64,000 bases of DNA, taken from Halapricum desulfuricans. GTDB taxonomy: Archaea; Halobacteriota; Halobacteria; Halobacteriales; Haloarculaceae. The stretch covers positions 2,046,001 to 2,110,000 of the forward strand of contig NZ_CP064791.1 of assembly GCF_017094465.1 (NCBI RefSeq), written 5' to 3'. A program made the translations under genes and the position numbers. This document shows positions 25,761 through 33,564 of this stretch, in pieces; positions within the stretch are counted from its first letter, which is position 1; the number at the start of each line of letters is the position of its first letter. The notes under the pieces are model-generated. The model did not search any database and was not told the DNA's origin. It saw only the letters and a list, made by a program, of their open reading frames with translations.

Positions 25761-26522
25761 CTACCGTCTGACGACCTCGATCTCGTGGCCGCTCGGATCC
25801 TTGGTGAAGGCGTAGTTGTAGTCACAGGACTCCGGATCACGGTAGTCCTCGGCGTGGCGGCTCATCAGCATCTCCCAGTACTCCTCCAGATCGGATTCGT
25901 CCGCGCGCACGGCCACATGACCCCAGGCGTCGCCGAACTCGTAGCTGCGGCCGTCGTGGTTGTAGGTCAGCTCCATCGACATCGCCTCTTGAGGGGCGTC
26001 CTCGGGCTTGAGAAAGTACAGCGAGAAGCTGTCGTGCTCGCTACGGCGGAACATCTCGTAGTCCAGCTTGCGGGTGTACCAGCCGATGGACTGGTCGACG
26101 TCCTCGACGCGGATCATCGTGTGATCGATGGACCATTTCGCGCCGTAGTCGCGCTCGACGATCTCGATCTCGTGGCCGGTCGGACTCTTGACGAAGGCGT
26201 ACTGGCCGCCACAGGAGTCGGGATCGCGATAGTCCTCGACGCCCTCGTCCATCAGTTGCTCGTAGGCGTCGTAGACGTCCTCGACGCGCACCGCGATGTG
26301 GCCCCAGGCGTCGCCGAACTCGTAGCTGCGGCCGTCGTGGTTGTAGGTCAGCTCCAGCACCGCACCGTCCTCGTGCATGTCCTCGGGGCCGAGGAAGGCG
26401 AGCGTAAAGGAGGAATGCTCGCTCTTGCGCTTCAGTTCCCAGTCGAAATGCTCGGTGTACCAGTCGATCGATTCCTCGAGGTCCTCGACGCGGACCATCG
26501 TGTGGTCGAGAATACCGTCCAT
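25761..26522 (-). CDS. two-domain VOC (glyoxalase-like) protein
   Basis: A 253-residue protein of two tandem vicinal-oxygen-chelate units of ~125 residues. Each has DHTM(V/I)RVED at its N-terminus, ELTYNHDGRSYEFGDAWGH in the middle, and GHEIE near its end, which supply the metal-binding His and Glu positions of lactoylglutathione lyase-type enzymes. The start at 26522 is chosen over the longer frame because the family begins MDGILDHTM and a ctatct element lies ~20 bases upstream. Probably detoxifies methylglyoxal or a related alpha-keto aldehyde; the haloarchaeal thiol partner would be gamma-glutamylcysteine (inference). Confidence 0.85.
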   Translation of the reverse strand: MDGILDHTMVRVEDLEESIDWYTEHFDWELKRKSEHSSFTLAFLGPEDMHEDGAVLELTYNHDGRSYEFGDAWGHIAVRVEDVYDAYEQLMDEGVEDYRDPDSCGGQYAFVKSPTGHEIEIVERDYGAKWSIDHTMIRVEDVDQSIGWYTRKLDYEMFRRSEHDSFSLYFLKPEDAPQEAMSMELTYNHDGRSYEFGDAWGHVAVRADESDLEEYWEMLMSRHAEDYRDPESCDYNYAFTKDPSGHEIEVVRR

Positions 26523-26575
26523 GTGCAAGAGATAGGCTGGAGCGTCGAAAAACGTTCTGAAAGCGGGTGACGCTC

Positions 26576-28000
26576 TCACGATCGCGGACCGACGTTGATG
26601 TTCGTCCGGAAGCGGTTGTCCGGATCGTAGGTCGCCTTCAGTTCGGCGAGTCGATCGTAGCTCTCGCCGTAGACCAGCTTCGCCCAGTCCTCGTCGTTCT
26701 GTTCCTCGTAGCCGACGTAGCCAGGATACGCGTATTCACCGCCGATATCGCGGGCTTCGCGCTCACATCGCCGCACCCATTCGAGGTTCTGGTCGGTCGT
26801 CTCGGGGTCGACCCACTGTCCCTCGACGACGAGCAGGAACTCCTTGTCGGTCCAGGGCGCGGCCGTATCGTGATCGCTGCCCCCGATAGCGCCGCCCATC
26901 GGCCAGAGACCGATCCCGTCGAGCGGCGACGGCGCGTCGTCCGCGCCGGTCCGGACGAGTTCGAGGTGTTCGTCGGTCAGATCGTCGAGGAACACCGACC
27001 GCTGGCTGTACAGGTGGCCATCGGGAAACATCTCCGCGCCCAGTTCGTGCAACGCCATGTAGGGCATCTCCCCGGACATATCCAGGATAGGATCCCCGAG
27101 AGATCGGTACGAATCGAGCACCTGCGGGGCGTCGTCGGAATCGCCGAGATACGCACCCATGATCGCGATCGACGGCTTCCCCTGCAGGTCCTCCGGGACG
27201 TCGGGCAACGGCGGGACGTGCGTGTTCAGCAACATAGTGCTGAGCGCGTCCGGTGCCTCGGCCGTCAGCTCGCGGAAGTCTTCGAGAATCGCCTCAGCGC
27301 CGTCGAGCGGATAGAAGACGCCAAGTGCCGGGACGACGGGCGGTGTCTCGTATAGTTCGAACGTGAGTTCGGTGACGACACCGAAATTCGCGCCCGCGCC
27401 GCAGATCGCCCAGAACAGGTCCGGGTCGCCGTCCGGGCCGACAGTGCGAACCGTTCCGTCGGCTGTGACGAGTTCGACCTCCCGGAGGGCATCGAAACCG
27501 GCCCCGTGCTTGCGCCGCATCCAGCCCAGCCCGCCAGCGAGTGTCGATCCGGATATCCCGACCACGGACGCGCTCCCCGTGGGAAACGCGAGCCCGTGTT
27601 CGAGCGTCCGTTCGAGAGCCGCCCCGGCGGTCGCGCCGGCACCGACGGTGACGCGCCGTGCGTCGCTGTCGACGTCCACGGCAGTGAGATCCGCGAGGTC
27701 GATGACGAGCCCGTCCTCCACGAGGGCACTCCCAGCCTGATGGTGGGCGTTCCCTCGAATAGAGAGCTCGAGGTCGTGCTTTGCTGCGAACTCGAGGCCG
27801 GCCGCCACGTCCTCGGGGTGCCGGACCCGGACGATGACCGCCGGACGCTTGTCGACGAGTCCGTTCCACACGTCCCGAGCGTCCTCGTACGCTTCGTGAT
27901 CCGGGAGGATCAGGTCGCCGTCGAGTCGCTCGCCGAACGTGTCGACTTCCGCGGATGGGATCTCACTGATCGATCCGTTCGGTGATGAGTCTTCACTCAT
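26576..28000 (-). CDS. FAD-linked oxidase, berberine-bridge-enzyme-like
   Basis: A 474-residue oxidoreductase. The N-terminal PCMH-type FAD domain has RGNAHHQAGSA (the His usually bonded to the 8-alpha position of FAD) and VGAGATAGAALERTL; the C-terminus ends in the BBE motif YDPDNRFRTNINV. The second covalent FAD ligand, a Cys in the GLxCD block of many members, is replaced here by GAGFD. The start at 28000 has a [17 protein letters not shown] at leaderless distance. Substrate unknown, possibly a sugar or oligosaccharide given the sugar-oriented genome. Confidence 0.85.
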   Translation of the reverse strand: MSEDSSPNGSISEIPSAEVDTFGERLDGDLILPDHEAYEDARDVWNGLVDKRPAVIVRVRHPEDVAAGLEFAAKHDLELSIRGNAHHQAGSALVEDGLVIDLADLTAVDVDSDARRVTVGAGATAGAALERTLEHGLAFPTGSASVVGISGSTLAGGLGWMRRKHGAGFDALREVELVTADGTVRTVGPDGDPDLFWAICGAGANFGVVTELTFELYETPPVVPALGVFYPLDGAEAILEDFRELTAEAPDALSTMLLNTHVPPLPDVPEDLQGKPSIAIMGAYLGDSDDAPQVLDSYRSLGDPILDMSGEMPYMALHELGAEMFPDGHLYSQRSVFLDDLTDEHLELVRTGADDAPSPLDGIGLWPMGGAIGGSDHDTAAPWTDKEFLLVVEGQWVDPETTDQNLEWVRRCEREARDIGGEYAYPGYVGYEEQNDEDWAKLVYGESYDRLAELKATYDPDNRFRTNINVGPRS

Positions 28001-28064
28001 AATCGCCAATGAAAATAAAAGCGACATAATAGTCAGGGAACGAGCAGAAAGTTCCGGTGCAGCG

Positions 28065-28511
28065 TCAGGTCCGAACCTCGAAAAACACGCCTTTCAGATC
28101 CGACCAGTACACCCACCAGACCAGCGTCAGCGTCGTTATCGTCGCAATCGGGACCGCGAGATACGTGCGGCGGCCGCCCCACCCGAGCGCGAACTGCAAC
28201 TGTGTCAGTCCGACCAAAACCAGCAGTCCCGCCGTCAATCGGCGGTCTTCCAGATCTGCCAGTCCGAGCGCCGCCGAGACCAGTGCCAGTCCGTACAGGA
28301 CAACGCCGAGCGGCCACGCGTAGACGTACTGTGGCAGTCCTTGCGTGTACACGAACAGATACTCGTGGATCGTCACGATACGCCAGGGTTCGCCCACGCC
28401 GAGAAAACCGAACGGGAAGAACAGCGTCGTCACGCCGCCGGTCGTCACCACTGTCCAGGGGATCACGCCGACGAGTGCAACCAGTAGCAATCGGCCACGT
28501 GCGTCGGTCAT
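28065..28511 (-). CDS. haloarchaeal membrane protein, TIGR04206-like
   Basis: A 148-residue protein with four hydrophobic helices. It matches what I recall of the TIGR04206 haloarchaeal family: VPWxVV near the start, GLPQYVYAWPLGV, DRRLTAGLLVLVGLTQLQFALG, and a C-terminal VWWVYW. Its start codon overlaps the stop of the upstream DRG GTPase gene by one base, so it is translationally coupled. Function unknown. The reading frame continues upstream antisense-like over the DRG gene, but that part is not coding. Confidence 0.75.
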   Translation of the reverse strand: MTDARGRLLLVALVGVIPWTVVTTGGVTTLFFPFGFLGVGEPWRIVTIHEYLFVYTQGLPQYVYAWPLGVVLYGLALVSAALGLADLEDRRLTAGLLVLVGLTQLQFALGWGGRRTYLAVPIATITTLTLVWWVYWSDLKGVFFEVRT

Positions 28512-29623
28512 CACCGGTTCACGACGATCCGAAGGACGTCCTCGTCGGCCAGTTCGTGATCGCGTCCGACCTGCTGATCGTCGTGTTTGGCGCTCTCCCC
28601 GGACACGCGGGCGAACCGGAATCGCTCGTCGAAGCGACCGCCGATCTTCTTGCAGGCGTCGCCGACGGTGTCGCCCTCGAACAGCATCAGCGGGTCCTCG
28701 TAGTCGACGCCGCGGCCGGGCTTGTCCATATAGATCCGGATCAGCCCGAGTTCGTCGTAGATGCGCTCTTTCAGCGCGTCCAGGCCCTTTTCCTCGACAG
28801 CGCTGATGAAGATCGCGTCGTCGGGATCGATTCCGTGTCCGCGAAGGTTCTCGTCGACGGTCTCCTTGTAGTCGGGCTCGATGAGATCGGCCTTGTTGAC
28901 GGTCACGATCGACGGGAGGTACTCGCGGTTGTCCATGATCCCGTCGATGAGCCGGTCGATGTCGACGTGCTCGCCGATGGTGACGTCGGCGTTGACGTAG
29001 TCGTGTTCGCGCAGGACGCTCTTGATCGTCTGCTCGTCGAGATCCAGGTCGACCGAGGCGTTGACCGTGATCCCGTCCTTGTGCTTTTTCCGGACCGAGA
29101 CGTTCGGGGGCTCGGCGTCCAGGCGGACCTTGTTCCGGTAGAGCTCCTCGCTGAGGCGCTCGTACTGGTCGATCTCGAACACAGAGAGGACGAACACGAT
29201 CAAGTCGGCCGTCCGGACGACAGAGAGGACTTCCTTGCCGCCACCGCGGCCGCCGGCCGCACCCTCGATCAGTCCGGGCACGTCCAGCATCTGGATGTTC
29301 GCGCCCTTGTACTGGAGCATCCCGGGGTTGACGTTCAGCGTCGTGAACTCGTACTCGCCGACCTCGCTGTCGGCGTTGGTCATCGCGTTGATCAGCGTGG
29401 ACTTGCCGACGCTGGGAAAGCCCACGAGCGCGACGGTCGCGTCGCCGTGTTTCTCGACGGCGTACCCGGGGCCGCCGCCCGACCCCGACTGCTGGGCCTC
29501 GAGTTTGTCTTTCTTCTCGGCGAGTTTGGCCTTCAGACGGCCGATGTGCTCCTCGGTCGCCTTGTTGTAGGGCGTGTCGGCGATCTCCTGCTCGAGTTCC
29601 TCGATCTCCTCTTCGAGCCCCAT
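28511..29623 (-). CDS. drg: DRG-family GTP-binding protein
   Basis: A 370-residue TRAFAC GTPase. An N-terminal coiled helical region (GLEEEIEELEQEI...) is followed by the G1 motif GFPSVGKST, G3 DVPGLIEGAAGGRGGG, G4 NKAD and a C-terminal TGS domain ending EDVLRIVVNR. Archaeal and eukaryotic DRG proteins associate with ribosomes. The start is set at 29623, where family members begin MGLEEE and an aaaa-rich element lies 27 bases upstream; an alternative ATG is at 29641. Confidence 0.93.
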   Translation of the reverse strand: MGLEEEIEELEQEIADTPYNKATEEHIGRLKAKLAEKKDKLEAQQSGSGGGPGYAVEKHGDATVALVGFPSVGKSTLINAMTNADSEVGEYEFTTLNVNPGMLQYKGANIQMLDVPGLIEGAAGGRGGGKEVLSVVRTADLIVFVLSVFEIDQYERLSEELYRNKVRLDAEPPNVSVRKKHKDGITVNASVDLDLDEQTIKSVLREHDYVNADVTIGEHVDIDRLIDGIMDNREYLPSIVTVNKADLIEPDYKETVDENLRGHGIDPDDAIFISAVEEKGLDALKERIYDELGLIRIYMDKPGRGVDYEDPLMLFEGDTVGDACKKIGGRFDERFRFARVSGESAKHDDQQVGRDHELADEDVLRIVVNR

Positions 29624-29745
29624 TACCGGATACTCCGCCATCGTCGCTCAAAAGGGCTTCCGTCCGCGGTCGCACCTCGAGGGCCGAGACCGACGCCGGC
29701 ACGATTTCCGTGGGCAATCCTCGCACGCCGAACACGGAAAAGCAA

Positions 29746-29755
29746 TTCTTAAACC
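29746..29755 (+). promoter_or_regulatory. TATA element of the L11 gene
   Basis: ttcttaaacc lies 22-31 bases before the L11 ATG at 29777, indicating a leaderless mRNA. Confidence 0.5.
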
Positions 29756-29776
29756 CGCGCCGACGGATTCTCGGAT

Positions 29777-30265
29777 ATGGCAGGTACCATCGAAGTTCTC
29801 GTTCCGGGCGGCCAGGCCGATCCCGGCCCGCCGCTCGGCCCCGAACTCGGACCGACACCCGTGGACGTTCAGGCAGTCGTCCAGGAGATCAACGACCAGA
29901 CCGAAGCCTTCGACGGCACCGAGGTTCCGGTCACCGTCGAGTACGACGACGACGGCTCCTTCGAGATCGAAGTCGGCGTCCCGCCGACGGCCGAACTGGT
30001 CAAAGACGAGGCCGGCTTCGAGACCGGCAGCGGCGAACCCCAGGAGGAGTTCGTCGCCGATCTCTCCGTCGATCAGGTCAAGCAGATCGCCGAGCAGAAG
30101 CTGCCGGACCTGCTGGCATACGACCTGAAAGGCGCCGCCAAGGAAGTCGTCGGCACCTGTACCTCGCTGGGCGTCACCATCGAGGGCGAGAACCCGCGTG
30201 ACTTCAAAGAGAAGATCGACGCAGGCGAGTACGACGACGTGTTTGCGGAGGAGGCCGCGGCGTAA
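29777..30265 (+). CDS. rpl11: 50S ribosomal protein L11
   Basis: A 162-residue ribosomal stalk-base protein. GGQADPGPPLGPELGPTPVDVQAVVQ is the conserved N-terminal domain (proline-rich turn), and the C-terminal rRNA-binding domain has LPDLLAYDLKGAAKEVVGTCTSLGVTIEG (split here only for description). It binds 23S rRNA at the GTPase-associated centre. It stands alone with its own promoter, 145 bases before L39e, and divergent from drg. Confidence 0.96.
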   Translation: MAGTIEVLVPGGQADPGPPLGPELGPTPVDVQAVVQEINDQTEAFDGTEVPVTVEYDDDGSFEIEVGVPPTAELVKDEAGFETGSGEPQEEFVADLSVDQVKQIAEQKLPDLLAYDLKGAAKEVVGTCTSLGVTIEGENPRDFKEKIDAGEYDDVFAEEAAA

Positions 30266-30376
30266 GCCGCGTCCGACGACGCAAACACTCAAAAAGACGA
30301 ATTTTCGTGTAGCCGGTTCCTGATCACATTCGCTGTGGGACCGCAAGGCGTCGCCGGATCGACCGAAAAGGAACAC

Positions 30377-30385
30377 ACATTTAAG
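30377..30385 (+). promoter_or_regulatory. TATA element of the L39e operon
   Basis: acatttaag ends 25 bases before the L39e ATG at 30411. It drives a compact L39e-L31e-aIF6 unit. Confidence 0.5.
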
Positions 30386-30410
30386 CAGCCACACGGAAGA
30401 GACTGATACT

Positions 30411-30563
30411 ATGAGCAAGAAATCCAAAGGCAAGAAAAAGCGCCTGGCAAAACTGGATCGACAGAATAGTCGCGTGCCCGCGTGGGTCGTCATGAAGACA
30501 GACCGGGACGTGCAGCGAAACCCCAAGCGACGCCACTGGCGACGCAACGACACTGACGAATAA
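30411..30563 (+). CDS. rpl39e: 50S ribosomal protein L39e
   Basis: A 50-residue, very basic protein, [14 protein letters not shown] at the start, [12 protein letters not shown] in the middle and [11 protein letters not shown] at the end. Size and pattern are those of L39e, which lines the exit tunnel and exists only in archaea and eukaryotes. Its stop overlaps the L31e start by one base (TAATG). Confidence 0.95.
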   Translation: MSKKSKGKKKRLAKLDRQNSRVPAWVVMKTDRDVQRNPKRRHWRRNDTDE

Positions 30564-30841
30564 TGAGCGCGAGTGATTTCGAGGAGCGGGTCGTCACGGT
30601 CCCGCTTCGCGACGCGAAGGCAGCACCGAAACACGAGCGTGCGGACAAGGCGATGGCGATCATGCGCGAACACCTCGCAAAGCAGTTCGCCGTCCCGGAA
30701 GACGCCGTCCGACTGGACCCGTCGCTGAACGAGGCGGTCTGGTCGCGCAGTCGGTCGAAGCCGCCGAGCAAGCTTCGGGTCCGGGCCGCTCGCTTCGAGG
30801 AGGAAGGCGAGGCGGTCGTTGAGGCCGAACCGGCCGAGTAG
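30563..30841 (+). CDS. rpl31e: 50S ribosomal protein L31e
   Basis: A 92-residue protein with ERVVTVPLRDAK, RADKAMAIMREHLAKQF and LNEAVWSRSRSKPPSKLRVRA, typical of archaeal L31e, which lies near the tunnel exit. The acidic tail EEGEAVVEAEPAE is a halophilic adaptation. It overlaps L39e by one base and precedes aIF6 by 3 bases. Confidence 0.95.
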   Translation: MSASDFEERVVTVPLRDAKAAPKHERADKAMAIMREHLAKQFAVPEDAVRLDPSLNEAVWSRSRSKPPSKLRVRAARFEEEGEAVVEAEPAE

Positions 30842-30844
30842 AGC

Positions 30845-31507
30845 GTGCCCCGCGCTGCATTCTCCGGATCGTCGTACGTCGGTGTGTTCGCCCGCGCCAC
30901 CGACGACTGTCTGCTGATCCGGCCGGACCTCGACGAGGATCTCGTCGCGACGATCAGCGACTCGCTTGCGGTGTCGGCCATCGAGACGACCGTCGGCGGA
31001 TCGGGAACGGTCGGCGCGCTGGCGACCGGCAACGAGAACGGGTTGCTGGTCAGCAGCCGCATCACCGACCGCGAACGAGAGCGGATCGCCGGTGAACTCG
31101 ATCGATCGATCGTCGAGTTACCGGGCCGGATCAACGCCGCTGGCAACGTTGTCCTCGCGAACGACGCCGGCGCGTACGTCCACCCCGACCTCTCGCGTGA
31201 AGCTGTGCTGGCGGTCAAAGACGCGCTGGAGGTGCCCGTCGAGCGCGGCGTCATCGCCGGTGTCGATACCGTCGGGACTGCCGCCGTCGTCACGAACGGG
31301 GGCGTACTCGCCCACCCGAAAGCGACCGATAGCGAGCTCGACGCGCTGGAGGAACTGTTCGGCGTCCCTGCCGACATCGGGACGGTCAACTACGGCGGTC
31401 CGCTGGTCGGCTCCGGGCTGCTCGCCAACGACGCCGGCTACGTCGCCGGTCAGGACACGACCGGACCGGAACTCGGCCGGATCGAGGACGCGCTGGGCTA
31501 TATTTAG
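30845..31507 (+). CDS. translation initiation factor aIF6
   Basis: A 220-residue protein with five repeated alpha/beta units (pentein fold), for example [24 protein letters not shown] and [21 protein letters not shown]. aIF6 binds the 50S subunit next to L24e/L14 and prevents premature joining with 30S. It starts with GTG three bases after L31e, so the three genes form a translation-coupled operon. Confidence 0.95.
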   Translation: MPRAAFSGSSYVGVFARATDDCLLIRPDLDEDLVATISDSLAVSAIETTVGGSGTVGALATGNENGLLVSSRITDRERERIAGELDRSIVELPGRINAAGNVVLANDAGAYVHPDLSREAVLAVKDALEVPVERGVIAGVDTVGTAAVVTNGGVLAHPKATDSELDALEELFGVPADIGTVNYGGPLVGSGLLANDAGYVAGQDTTGPELGRIEDALGYI

Positions 31508-31593
31508 CGACTGTTTTCATTCCGTTTACAGCAGACCAGTCGTCCGAGAAGACGCGTCACTCCGCAGTACCGCGCCGTCCGCAAAAGGAGGAT

Positions 31594-31608
31594 GGGAAGA
31601 TTCTTCCC
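31594..31608. promoter_or_regulatory. palindrome before the L18a gene
   Basis: GGGAAGA-T-TCTTCCC is a perfect 7-1-7 inverted repeat whose AT-rich centre sits about 30 bases before the L18a start, at the TATA position. It could be a bound operator. Confidence 0.4.
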
Positions 31609-31630
31609 GCTGACTCTCCACCGTTCGTCC

Positions 31631-31804
31631 ATGAGCACGTTTACTGTTCGCGGATCGTTCCAGGCGCGGGACGGTCAGCAGACCTTCGAAAAGGAGATCG
31701 AAGCACCGAACGAGAACGTCGCGACCGAGCACACCTACGCGGAGTTCGGATCGAAACACGGCCTGAAACGCACACAGATCGAGGTCACGGAGGTGGAGGC
31801 ATGA
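31631..31804 (+). CDS. rplX: 50S ribosomal protein L18a (LX)
   Basis: A 57-residue protein starting MSTFTVRGSFQARDG, with TYAEFGSKHGLKRTQIEV in the C-terminal half, matching archaeal LX/L18a (also called L20a). It overlaps pfdA by four bases (ATGA). The gene order L39e-L31e-aIF6-L18a-PfdA-FtsY is the standard haloarchaeal one. Confidence 0.93.
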   Translation: MSTFTVRGSFQARDGQQTFEKEIEAPNENVATEHTYAEFGSKHGLKRTQIEVTEVEA

Positions 31805-32256
31805 GCCTCGGTGGCGGCGGCGGTCAGGCCCAGGAGATCGCACAGGCGATCGAAGCCCTCGAAGAGGAAAAAGAGGAACTCGAAGGCGACATCGAAGACC
31901 TGCAGACGGAGAAAGCCGAGACCGACGAGGCCATCGAGGCCATCGAGACGCTCGAGACCGGCTCGACCGTGCAGGTGCCACTGGGCGGCGGCGCGTACCT
32001 CCGCGCGGAAGTCCAGGACATCGACGAAGTCATCGTCGGGCTCGGCGCCGACTACGCGGCCGAGCAGGAACAGGACGACGCCATCGAGACCCTCGAGCTG
32101 AAAAAGGAGACGATCGACGAGCGCATCGAAGAGGTCCGCGAGGAGATCGAAGAGGTCGAATCCGAGAGCCAGGAACTCGAACAGCGCGCCCAGCAGCTCC
32201 AGCAACAGCAGATGCAGCAGATGCAGCAGATGCAGCAGGAGCAGGGCGACGAATAG
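31801..32256 (+). CDS. pfdA: prefoldin subunit alpha
   Basis: A 151-residue coiled-coil protein: long N- and C-terminal heptad helices flank a small beta segment (STVQVPLGGGAYLRAEV), as in archaeal prefoldin alpha. The hexamer hands unfolded proteins to the thermosome. The C-terminal Gln/Met repeat (QQLQQQQMQQMQQMQQ) is a low-complexity tail. Confidence 0.94.
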   Translation: MSLGGGGGQAQEIAQAIEALEEEKEELEGDIEDLQTEKAETDEAIEAIETLETGSTVQVPLGGGAYLRAEVQDIDEVIVGLGADYAAEQEQDDAIETLELKKETIDERIEEVREEIEEVESESQELEQRAQQLQQQQMQQMQQMQQEQGDE

Positions 32257-32259
32257 GCG

Positions 32260-33543
32260 ATGTTCGACGGACTGAAGGAGAAGCTCGGCCGCTTCAGCGA
32301 CGACGTCGAAGAGGACGTCGAGGACGCGGAAAGCGCCGAGGACGTATCGACGACCGAAAGCGAACCGTCCGAAGACGCCGATCAGCCGGCGGCAACTGCA
32401 GACGAGGACGAGCCGACGGTGCCCGAGAGCGAGCCGGCAAGCGAACCGGTAACTGCGACCGGGCCGGAGAGGACGGTCGACGCCGATGCACCCGGGCAGA
32501 CAGCTCCCGACGGCGATGCGCCGGTCGAGGAGACACAGGCGCCCGCGGCCACCGAGGACACGGGCGAGACAACGACCGAAGATTCGGGCGATGCGGGCGA
32601 GACGGTCGACGCGGGCAGCGACGGGTCGGCGGCGGAAGCGGTAGACGAAGACGACGACCGCGGGCTGGCCGAGAAGGCGAAGCTGTTCGCGACGGGCAAG
32701 ACGGTCATCGACGAGGACGACCTGCAGGATCACCTCGGCGACCTGGAGATCGCACTGCTCCAGAGCGACGTCGAGATGGACGTCGCCCAGGAGATCCTCG
32801 ACGGCGTCGAGGCCAACCTCACGGGCGAGACCCGCAGGCGGCTCGAATCGACCGGGAGTCTCGTCCGGGACGCGCTGCGTGAAGCGCTGTACGACGTGAT
32901 CAGCGTCGGCCAGTTCGACTTCGAGCAGCGGATCGCGGCGGCCGAAAAGCCGATCGTGATCGTCTTCACCGGCGTCAACGGCGTCGGGAAGACGACCTCG
33001 ATCGCGAAGCTCTCGAAGTACCTCGAGGACCACGGGTACTCGTCGGTGCTGGCCAACGGCGACACCTACCGTGCGGGCGCAAACGAGCAGCTCCGCGAGC
33101 ACGCCGAGAACCTCGATCGGACGTTCATCTCCCACGAGCAGGGCTCGGACCCGACGGCGGTCGTCTACGACGCCGTCGAGTACGCCGAGGCCAACGACGT
33201 GGACGTCGTGCTCGGGGATACTGCCGGTCGGTTACACACCAGCGACGACCTGATGGCCCAGCTGGAGAAGATCGACCGCGTGATCGAACCCGACATGACG
33301 CTGTTCGTCGACGAGGCCGTCGCCGGGCAGGACGCCGTCAACCGGGCGCGGGAGTTCGACGACGCCGCGGCAATCGACGGGACGATCCTCACGAAGGCCG
33401 ACGCCGACCCGCAGGGCGGTGCGGCGATCTCGATCGCCCACGTGACCGGCAAGCCGATCCTCTTTCTGGGGACCGGTCAGGGCTACGACGACCTCGAACG
33501 GTTCGAGCCCGAGGCGATCGTCGATCAGCTTCTCGAGGAATAG
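32260..33543 (+). CDS. ftsY: signal recognition particle receptor FtsY
   Basis: A 427-residue SRP GTPase. Residues ~8-130 are an acidic, low-complexity A-domain; the N-domain follows (LAEKAKLFATGKTVIDEDDL, helix bundle), then the G-domain with GVNGVGKTTSIAKL, DTAGRLHTSDDLM and LTKADADPQGGAAIS. FtsY docks SRP-ribosome complexes at the membrane for co-translational insertion. It is the last gene of the L18a-pfdA-ftsY unit and converges with the ABC-2 permease gene. Confidence 0.96.
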   Translation: MFDGLKEKLGRFSDDVEEDVEDAESAEDVSTTESEPSEDADQPAATADEDEPTVPESEPASEPVTATGPERTVDADAPGQTAPDGDAPVEETQAPAATEDTGETTTEDSGDAGETVDAGSDGSAAEAVDEDDDRGLAEKAKLFATGKTVIDEDDLQDHLGDLEIALLQSDVEMDVAQEILDGVEANLTGETRRRLESTGSLVRDALREALYDVISVGQFDFEQRIAAAEKPIVIVFTGVNGVGKTTSIAKLSKYLEDHGYSSVLANGDTYRAGANEQLREHAENLDRTFISHEQGSDPTAVVYDAVEYAEANDVDVVLGDTAGRLHTSDDLMAQLEKIDRVIEPDMTLFVDEAVAGQDAVNRAREFDDAAAIDGTILTKADADPQGGAAISIAHVTGKPILFLGTGQGYDDLERFEPEAIVDQLLEE

Positions 33544-33550
33544 TCTCTCG

Positions 33551-33555
33551 TTTTT
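33551..33555 (+). terminator. short T-run after ftsY
   Basis: Five thymidines lie 8 bases after the ftsY stop, in a 21-base gap between convergent genes. Archaeal termination needs only T-rich non-template sequence, so this is a plausible but weak terminator. Confidence 0.3.
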
Positions 33556-33564
33556 CGGCTCTCC

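Noticed and set aside
28512-29858. Upstream extension of the minus-strand frame of the small membrane protein (28065-28511)
   Set aside because: This part is very Arg/Gly-rich without domains and runs over the DRG GTPase gene in another frame; only the C-terminal 148 residues have real protein character.
32160-32250. CAG/ATG-rich repeat at the end of pfdA as a sequencing artefact
   Set aside because: It keeps the frame and stop and encodes a Gln/Met tail compatible with a prefoldin C-terminus.
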